This document shows, piece by piece, positions 56,827 through 64,000 of a stretch of 64,000 nt of DNA; positions within the stretch are counted from its first letter, which is position 1, and each line of letters starts with the position of its first letter. Origin of the DNA: Helianthus annuus (lineage: Eukaryota > Streptophyta > Magnoliopsida > Asterales > Asteraceae). Location: contig NC_035448.2 in NCBI RefSeq assembly GCF_002127325.2, positions 83,214,020-83,278,019 on the forward strand. Reading direction: 5' to 3'. A model generated the notes under the pieces. That model saw nothing but the letters and a program-made list of their open reading frames with translations. It was not told the DNA's origin and made no database searches. A program made the position numbers and the translations under genes.

Positions 56827-58350
56827 TCCATGTATGACAACCAAGTTTGGGAATTGGTTGTGCCACCTCTTAACTCCAAAGTAGTTGGAAGTAAATGGGT
56901 TTTCAAGAAGAAAACAGATATGCATGGTAACTTGGATACTTATAGTAACTTGGATACTTATAAAGCGAGACTTGTAGCAAAAGGTTTCACTCAAATTCAA
57001 GGGGTTGATTATGATGAGACCTTCTCGCCAGTGGCGATGCTAAAGTCGATTAGGATATTATTTGCCATAGCTGCATATTATGACTATGAGATTTGGCAAA
57101 TGGATGTCAAAACGGCTTTCCTCAATGGATATCTTGATGAAGATGTCTATATGGTTCAGCCTGAAGGTTTTGTCGATCCAAAACATCCTAACAAAGTGTG
57201 CAAGTTAAAGAAATCAATCTATGGATTGAAACAAGCATCGAGAAGTTGGAATCACCGTTTTGATGAAGAGATTAGGAATTTTGGGTTCATCAAGAACGGC
57301 GATGAAGCTTGTGTGTATAAGAAAGCTAGTGGGAGCACCGTCACTTTCTTAGTATTGTATGTCGATGACATTCTACTATTTGGAAATGACATTCCAACCA
57401 TGGAAGGTGTAAAAGCATGGCTTGGAAGATGTTTTTCCATTAAAGATCTTGGAGAAGCAGCCTATATTTTGGGAATAAAGATCTATAGGGATAGATCAAG
57501 GCGCTTGATAGGTTTAAACCAAAGTGCATACATTGACAAAGTCTTGAAAAGGTTCAAGATGGAGAACTCTAAGAAAGGTTTGGTACCTATTCAAAAGGGG
57601 ACAATATTGAATGTAACTCAATGTCCAAGCTCAAAGGATGAGCAAGAAAGAATGAAAGGAATCCCATATGCGTCTGCTATAGGATCCATAATGTATGCAA
57701 TGATATGTACTAGACCGGACGTGTCATGCGCCTTAAGCATGACAAGTAGATACCAGCAAAATCCAGGTAACAGTCATTGGATGGCTGTTAAGAGCATATT
57801 GAAATACCTTAGAAGGACTAAGGATATGTTTCTAATATATGGATCTGGTGAAGAGGAATTCGTTGTAAAAGGTTACACGGATGCGAGTTTCCAAACTGAT
57901 CGAGATGGTTCTCGATCACAATCTGGGTACGTCTTCATTTTGAATGGAGCTGCAGTCTCTTGGAAGAGCTCGAAGCAGGATGTTGTAGCATTGTCCACTA
58001 CAGAATCAGAATACATCGCTGCCTCATTGGCAGCACAAGAAGCTGCGTGGTTAAAGAAGTTCATTGCCGACCTAGGGGTAGTCCCTACCATTCAAGATCC
58101 CCTAGAGATCTTTTGTGATAACGAGGGTGCGATTGCTCAAATCAAGGAACCTCGTGCACATCAAAAGACTAGGCACATTGAGCGGAGATTCAACTACATA
58201 AGGGATGAAGTTGAAAAGGGAAAGATATGTATTCGCAAAGTTCAGACTGATCAAAACATTGCGGATCCACTCACGAAGCTCCTTGAACGGCCAAAACATG
58301 AGGGTCATACTTGTGCCTTAGGACTTCGATATTCTAGTGATTGGATTTGA
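56827..58350 (+). pseudogene. pol: Reverse transcriptase and RNase H of element I
   Basis: About 507 codons open to TGA 58348-58350. Motifs: WVFKKKTDMHGN, ARLVAKGFTQIQGVDYDETFSPV, MDVKTAFLNGYLDEDVYM, the catalytic YVDDILLFGND (about 57358-57390) and RNase H YTDASFQTDRD plus STTESEYIAASLAAQEA. An in-frame 18-bp tandem duplication near 56926-56961 repeats NLDTYS/NLDTYK. Most similar in style to the Tork/Angela group, from memory of family motifs. Confidence 0.88.
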
Positions 58351-59097
58351 TCTATTTTGTATTTGGATATTAGAACAATTGTTATTTTAACTCTTTATGG
58401 TATTTTGAGTTATGTTCCATTTTAGCATGTTTAAATCCGTGAGTAAATTAATTATTCTAAATGTCCGTATTCGATCATACTTGTGGGAACAAATATGAAT
58501 GTAAGACTATTATGAACTTGGATTGGTGGATATTCATTAGGTATGAATATAGAGCAAAGTGTTGCTGCCAAAGTTCATAGATATTTGTGGGATACAAATA
58601 TTGGACTGACCCGCTCTCAAATGTTACTGCATGGAATCACTTATGATTGATCATAAGTAAATTTGAGCAAAGGCGAATATCATAGTATCCTCTGACCTGA
58701 GATACATATTGGGTCTTGATATTCACCAAATATTATGCCTTGACTTAGTTCTTCGCTGTCTGTAATTAGATAGTACATAAGACTAAGCTCAGGTATGGTA
58801 CGAGGTGATTGTGAGAGAAGTATGTAGTCAAGAAGCGATTTGTTCCTCTTATTCGTTGAGAGTAAGATGTCTAAGGCCTGTTAAAGTTAAATCAACAGAG
58901 AATGATCACACTGTGTCTCTGGATTTAACATGACATCTGTAACGAAAGGATAAATGATAGATTCACCTAAATCATGTTCAAGTAAGGCACTTGAAGGGGA
59001 TGATGTTATTGAATGGCACTTCGTCATGCGTATTAGGGGTAGTAAACCGTTGTTAGGCGTCATTTACTGCTTGCATCAATCTTCTATGTATCTTGTG
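58351..59097 (+). other. 3' untranslated region of element I
   Basis: About 750 bp without a credible gene between the pol stop and the purine tract. Confidence 0.65.
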
Positions 59098-59109
59098 CAA
59101 GTGGGAGAT
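59098..59109 (+). other. Polypurine tract of element I
   Basis: CAAGTGGGAGAT directly before the 3' LTR. Confidence 0.8.
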
Positions 59110-60056
59110 TGTTGGACTCTGTATGCCCAAGACACATATTAAATTGATGTGACTAGTACGTAATGATCCAAGTCGGGTCATACCCAATAACAAGCTAGAC
59201 AAACACCTACAATATTTGTTTATGATATGATCAAACAAATAAATATTAACACTTAGAATATTTAGAAATTGGTTTTCTAAATAATTGCACTTGACAAACT
59301 AATAAATTATATGGATAATTTATTTTGAGAGAATATTTTATTTGTTATTTAATGGGTTAAATAACAATTTTAAAAGGTTGCATAAGTCTTGTAAATATGA
59401 GAAGTTATATTTTATAAAAGGTTATAAAATAAACAAGGCTTAAATTTATAAAAGAAATTTTGAATTTTTTTTAAAATAAAAGCTAGGGGTCGCCCCCCTC
59501 ATGGGAACTCACAAAGTTTTTTTAGTCCAATCATAGTGCATACATTTTGCATAAATAGATGATCCTTGATTGGCCATTTTGGGTGGCAACTTTCTCTCTC
59601 ATCCTTTTAAGAAAAGGGTGTTGCAAGACTTGTAACTATCTATCAATTTTCAAGAATTCAAGTGCAAGAACACACAAGAACTCTCTCAAAAATTTTCGGC
59701 CAAAGTGTGTTGATCAAGAGGGATTTTTTCAAGTGTGTTTCAAGTGTAGAAATCCTAGCAACATAAGGTGTTCGTTGGAAGCTTGGGGTATGCAAGCTTG
59801 AGATCTTCTCCTTTGAAGATTTCCATTCAAGAATATCATCATCTTCCATCTCCTTGCTCCAAAGAAAGGTTGAATTCCTAAACACCCTATGGTTGTATTT
59901 TGATAGCATGCGTGTCATATATGGATCTGATTTTGGGTTTTTGCATTTAAAAGAGTTTTAAATCTTGTAAAGCAACATGTTTTAAATGGATATTCCGCTG
60001 CGTTTTAAATTTTATTTGGATAAAATTACTTTGATAAATAAGTGAAAAACCCAACA
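59110..60056 (+). repeat. 3' LTR of element I
   Basis: 947 bp, matching 51807-52756 with about 20 differences. Confidence 0.93.
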
Positions 60057-60099
60057 GTTTCCGCCACGGTTTGTTGTCCTACGTGGTCGGGGTGTGACA
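60057..60099 (+). mobile_element. Right end of LTR H
   Basis: GTTTCCGCCACGG to GGTCGGGGTGTGACA, which joins 51806 across element I and resembles the last bases of the A LTR. No primer site follows. Confidence 0.8.
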
Positions 60100-60236
60100 G
60101 CCTTGTCTCTTCTTTGAAAAATGTTTGACTCATGGATCTTGACGCTTACGTGAATGCAATGAAAAACCTTTTTGTAAAATGTTTTTGTGAGAGAACTCTA
60201 GTGATTGTAGTCTAGACTCGAGAAGGAATCCTAGTT
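60100..60236 (+). other. Unassigned sequence between LTR H and element J
   Basis: 137 bp in which I see no feature. Confidence 0.4.
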
Positions 60237-60674
60237 TGTTGGTACATAATGTCTATCGCCTACGTCAACAGTCTAGGTCATGTCGGTAGCTTGTAATAGG
60301 GGTTAAAGTGTCAAATTATAAAGTTATTTGTGTATGTAGCCATTTCGCACGAAATGGATTGTTGTCCATTTCGCACGAAATGGAAGTTGGCCATTTCGTG
60401 CAGAATGGTTCTTGTGGTTTCGTGCGAAATGGTGGCCCTATAAATATGGGTCTTGGGTTTTTCATTTGGTACGAATTGGAGAAAGCTGTAACGAAGTGCT
60501 GTTAATTTCTCACCGTGTATTAACGTTGAAAATCAATGGAAAACCAGTTTTAAACGTATATCTCTGTTTCTACTCCATTCTATCATAGATTCTCAGTTAC
60601 TAGAGTGTTTCTGCCTCTTTGGTGACTTAGATTTGACTCTGACCGACTCATATAGTTCGAATATCGATCCTACA
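60237..60674 (+). repeat. Probable 5' LTR of element J
   Basis: The right border is fixed by the primer site at 60677. The left border is the nearest plausible TGTTGG. No target duplication can be checked. Confidence 0.55.
60438..60447 (+). promoter_or_regulatory. TATA box of element J LTR
   Basis: CTATAAATAT follows the first keyword cluster. Transcription would start about 30 bp downstream. Confidence 0.7.
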
Positions 60675-60676
60675 AG

Positions 60677-60688
60677 TGGTATCAGAGC
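60677..60688 (+). other. Primer binding site of element J
   Basis: TGGTATCAGAGC, two bases after the presumed LTR end. Confidence 0.88.
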
Positions 60689-61273
60689 TTAGGATGAGTC
60701 AAATCGGCTGAATCAGTGCTTAGAACTTTCTACTTCTACTCATTCTTGGATATTTGAACAATTCCACGGACAAAATGGACTGATCTTTGAATATAACGTG
60801 TAAAACACTGTTTTAACAAATCCTTGAAAGAATTAGACCTAAATTCGGACTAAAATTGATCAAAATGTGCCAAAAACTTCATTTCGTGTGAACGAACAAC
60901 ATTTCGTTTGAAAATTTGTGTCCATTCCGTACTAAAATTGATCAAAATGTGCCAAGAACAGCATTTCGTGTGAGCTGTTATCATTTCGCTTGAAAAAGTT
61001 GTTCATTTCGCACGAAATGAACCATTTCATTTGAAAAATCATTTTAGCTGATCATTTCGCACGAAAAGGGATATTTTTATTCATTTCGCACGAAATGGCG
61101 TTTCATTCCGTTTGAAATTGCCATTTCGCTTGAAAAGTTGATTTCTCTTGAAAGTCCATTTCGTTTGTGTTGTCCATTCCGTTTGAAAGTTCATTCCGTG
61201 TGGAAGTGATTTTGTTTGAAAAGTCATATTTTCAAAAAGTTAGAAAATTTTTCGAAACTGATTTCATTTTAAA

Positions 61274-63889
61274 ATGGATAACCAAGAATTTTATAACATG
61301 TTTTCCGGAGGGGGAATGACAGCAGTTCAATCTCCAGCGAGTATTGTGCAGAACGTGAACATGGAAAACGAGCTTGGTACAATGAAAAAACCACCAAAGT
61401 TGATGAACATTGACAAATATTTAGGCTGGTCAGAAAGGTTTAACACCTGGGTTCAGGCAAATCATTTTGAGTGTTGGATGAAAATTGAGTCTAAGTATGT
61501 ACCTCCGACAAATGGATCGGGTATTGAGAAAACAATTGGCAGCCTAATTCCGCTTGAATAGGAAAGCTTTAAAGCGGAAAAGAAAATGATGAGTATCTTG
61601 CAGCAAGCAATCAAAGAAGATACTCTAGTTCTGCTACAACATCAGGATAACTCGCAGTCTCTGTGGAATGCACTGAAAGTAAAGTTTCTAGGAAGTGTCT
61701 CGATGATAAAGAGCAAAACGGCATTGTTGAAAAAGGAATTTGATATTTTTACAGGTATCAAGGGCGAGTCAACAAAAGAGTTGATTGAGAGATATTGTCA
61801 TTTGGTTGTAGAAATGAAGCGTTTGGGCATAACCAAAACAGATGAAGAATGGGTTAACAAGCTGGCAGATGCTTTACCGTATGATGAGTGGGGCACATAT
61901 TTATTGGTGTTGAAAAATAACTTGGAATATGTTGGTTTCAATCTTAGCACGTTCATCGAGAAAATTGAATCGCATGAGCTTGAACTAAAAAAGATTAGAA
62001 AAACGAAAGCTTCTAATGTGCAACAAGATGTTCAGTTGTACTACAAAGGAAGTTCATCAGCAACATCTAACCTAAGTCCAAAAATTCAGACAACATTTAG
62101 TGCTAATTCTACATCTGGAGTTTCCCAAAGCACACCAAGCAACATCCATTCACCGTTTGCAAGCTTTGAACCAAATTCTAAGTCTCCGGGTTCACAAGAA
62201 CAAGCTTATACTCAAAGCTCTTCAGGGTCAAACAATCAAAGTGATGGTCAAGGGATTTTGTGCAATATAGCTGTGAACATCAAGAATGGTCAAGATTTTA
62301 CAGAATCAGCAGCAAAACAGCATATTTCACTACTTGCTTTAGTACTTGAGTCCTATGAAAGTCTTGTTGCCGGGAAAATTGGAAATCCTGACATGACAAA
62401 AGAAGACTACGATCAGATCGATCCAGAGGAATTGGAACTCATAGATATCAAGTGGGGCATGGCAAGCTTAGTGAGGAGAGCACAAAGATTCATGGAAATA
62501 ACTGGTCGAAACAGTGATCAAAAGCTTGAGTTTGACAAAGCAAAAGTTACGTGCTTCAAATGCAAAGAAAAAGGGCATTTCAAACACGAGTGTCCAAACA
62601 GGGAAGTAAACAATCATCTGAATCCGTTCACAAATGACTATTACCGACAAGCAATCTATCACAAAAATAGTCAGCAACCATTCAACCAAAGACCTCAAAT
62701 TGAAAACAAACCAGAAAAGGCTCTTTTGGTTAATCAGGATGATAAGAAAGTTGCAGAAGTGTTTAGTTGGGATAAATATATTCCTGGTGGTGAAGGTTTG
62801 GCTATGATGGCAGAGATTATTGATGAGCCAGAATGTGTTGTTGAAACCGAGGAAGTCGATGAAGTGATGAGTGAAGAGAGTTTGGCAGAGCTTGAAGAGG
62901 CAGCAGCAGAAGTTTATTACTATCAATCAGAACAAGAGATTATTGCTACTTCTTTTAAATCCATAATGCCTCCTAACATGTTTGATTCTTTTGAAGGATT
63001 CTTCAGCGAACCAACTACCGGTTTCTGTCCACAGTATGACGTCAAAAAAGCTCCGGTTGAAGAAATCATAGATGTTTCTAAAGAGATGAATGAAGAAACT
63101 CTGAAGGAGATAGCTGACAAGGCGTTGATGGGCAAGCTGAAAGAGGTAGACAAAACTCAAGAGTCAGAGTCTGTCGAAACAGAGTCTGTCGAAACAGATT
63201 CAATCAAAAAGGAGTCAGTCGAAAAGAAGTCCGAGTTCAAATCAGAAAATCTGGATATCAAATCAGGAGAAAAATCAGAGTCTAAGTCTGACGGGTTTGG
63301 TAAAACAGAAATTAAAACTGATAAAGAAGAAAAGGTTTTTGAAAAGGTTGATGCAATTCATGAAACTCCATGCAAAAATTGTTTAAAACCCTGCATGGAT
63401 TGTCTTGAAAAAGACAAGCAGTTTCAAGAATTGAAGAAATATACCGACGAAGTAAAAATTGATCTTAATGATGCGAAAGAAGCTTATGACACTTTATCAC
63501 GTTCAATCAAAATGATTCAAAAAGAAAGTTTTGAAAATGATAAAGCTACTAATTTGCTCAAAGCCACTGTCATGGATAAACAGATGGAGATTAACATTCT
63601 TTTGGACAAAATTGCATCTTTGAAAAAGGAACTTGAATTAATGAGAATTGAAACAGAAAGAGTTGATATGAAATTGGTTAGTTATGTTGCTTCATCTTAT
63701 GTGATTGATCAAATTGTTCCTCAACAACCTGATGCTAAACCTACTTTCAAAAATGTTCCACCCCCAATGTGGAATCACTATACACAAAAGTATCCAGATG
63801 GGGTGGAAGCAGCTTTGAATCTCAAGTTGAGAACTGTGGAGAATGAGTTATCTGAAAGCATTGATTTACATATTCTCCATCTGACATAG
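61274..63889 (+). pseudogene. gag: gag of element J with an in-frame stop and a late frameshift
   Basis: It starts MDNQEFYNMFSGG at 61274. A TAG at 61559-61561 (after NSLIPLE-type sequence) interrupts, and reading continues in the same frame. A copia-type gag core follows (LWNALKVKFLGS, ELIERYCHLVVEMKRLGI), a serine/glutamine-rich linker, one CCHC knuckle CFKCKEKGHFKHECP (about 62551-62595), the acidic FSWDKYIPGGEGLAMM region, a second cysteine cluster CKNCLKPCMDCLE (about 63373-63411) and a coiled-coil stretch to about 63670. The frame ends at 63889 because of a one-base change near 63866. Another frame stays open from 63868 to 64000. This gag is unusually long. Confidence 0.82.
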
Positions 63890-64000
63890 ATAACGAGTCA
63901 CAAGTGATTAAAACTGTTGTTGACAATGTGTTGAATGAAGAAAGTGATAACTCAGATTTTGGAACAGTGAAAACTCATTTGGAGAATTCCAATTCTGATT
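63868..64000 (+). pseudogene. Continuation of the element J polyprotein after a frameshift
   Basis: YSPSDIDNESQVIK and an acidic, asparagine-rich stretch remain open to the window end in a frame different from the preceding gag. The style is that of a linker before protease, which is outside the window. Confidence 0.65.

Larger units (their letters stand above)
51807..60056 (+). mobile_element. Element I: Ty1/copia retrotransposon with broken polyprotein
   Basis: LTRs of 950 and 947 bp start TGTTGGACTC and end CCCAACA. Domain order gag, protease, integrase, RT, RNase H defines Ty1/copia. The target bases are GTTTT before and GTTTC after, a five-base duplication with one C-to-T difference. 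About 20 base differences between the LTRs, counted by eye, make it clearly older than A, B, C or E. It interrupts LTR H within CGTTTCCGCC. Confidence 0.93.
60341..61210 (+). repeat. Keyword array CATTTCGCACGAAATGG, element J
   Basis: About 18 words built on CATTTCG or CATTCCG plus a GAAA complement. They occur in U3 (60341-60432) and, after the primer site, again in the leader (60880-61210). Full words such as CCATTTCGCACGAAATGG can form a 7-bp hairpin with loop GCAC. Confidence 0.85.
60237..64000 (+). mobile_element. Element J: 5' part of a copia-like retrotransposon, cut by the window end
   Basis: A short LTR (about 440 bp, TGTTGGTACA to GATCCTACA) with a TATA box, a tRNA-iMet-type primer site, a leader full of CATTTCG words and a long gag. 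The left LTR border is inferred because no second LTR is visible. Pol lies outside the window. The gag type suggests Ty1/copia. Confidence 0.75.

Noticed and set aside
60100..60236. Start of the J LTR at the TGTGACA of LTR H (60093)
   Set aside because: That heptamer is the H LTR end by comparison with A, and J, with a different primer spacing and short LTR, is better started at TGTTGG 60237, although this is not proven.

Overview
This window looks like intergenic DNA from a large-genome flowering plant, most likely a eudicot. An Asteraceae-like source is my guess from the style of the gag proteins and is not proven. I see no host gene, tRNA, rRNA or CRISPR array. Essentially everything is LTR retrotransposon, stacked by repeated insertion.

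Layout: (1) 1-997 is the right part of a Ty3/gypsy LTR (called LTR1). (2) A second LTR, G, starts at or next to the LTR1 end and is now split into four pieces (991-1185, 13746-15445, 20596-20959, 50418-50524), about 2.35 kb when summed. (3) Three elements landed in G independently: A (1186-13745, + strand, target duplication AGTTG), C (15446-20595, - strand, CTTAT) and F (20960-50417, - strand, ACATT). (4) B (22728-41956, + strand, GAATG) sits inside the left LTR of F. E (29638-38898, - strand, CTGTC) sits inside the pol region of B. The nest G>F>B>E is therefore four deep, with target site duplications that I could read base by base. (5) 50525-51806 plus 60057-60099 is the tail of another gypsy LTR (H), split by a Ty1/copia element I (51807-60056). 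(6) 60237-64000 is the 5' part of a further element J, copia-like by its gag, which runs off the window.

Coding state: A, B, C, E and F are Ty3/gypsy with order gag, protease, RT, RNase H, integrase and a chromodomain-like tail (chromovirus, Tekay/Del-like by my reading). E and F are nearly intact, each with a single premature stop in a roughly 1540-codon reading frame. A has five lesions. B lacks its protease and has many frameshifts. C keeps only 837 bp of internal DNA. The paired LTRs of A, B and C are nevertheless almost identical, so defective copies have probably moved recently using proteins from relatives such as E or F.

Most interesting signals: every gypsy LTR here that extends far enough carries, always in the sense of its own element, a strong splice donor (AAG or CAG|GTGAGT) and a strong acceptor (TTGCAG or TTTCAG). 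These bracket a fast-changing region, usually with family-specific minisatellites, which suggests an intron inside the LTR. Just upstream, the presumed leader exon of several families holds a family-specific short keyword repeated at irregular spacing, or, in A, a run of short perfect hairpins. B was integrated with an LTR 101 bp longer than its relatives, as if an upstream polypurine tract had been used. E and F may also carry a 90-99 nt intron near the start of gag.
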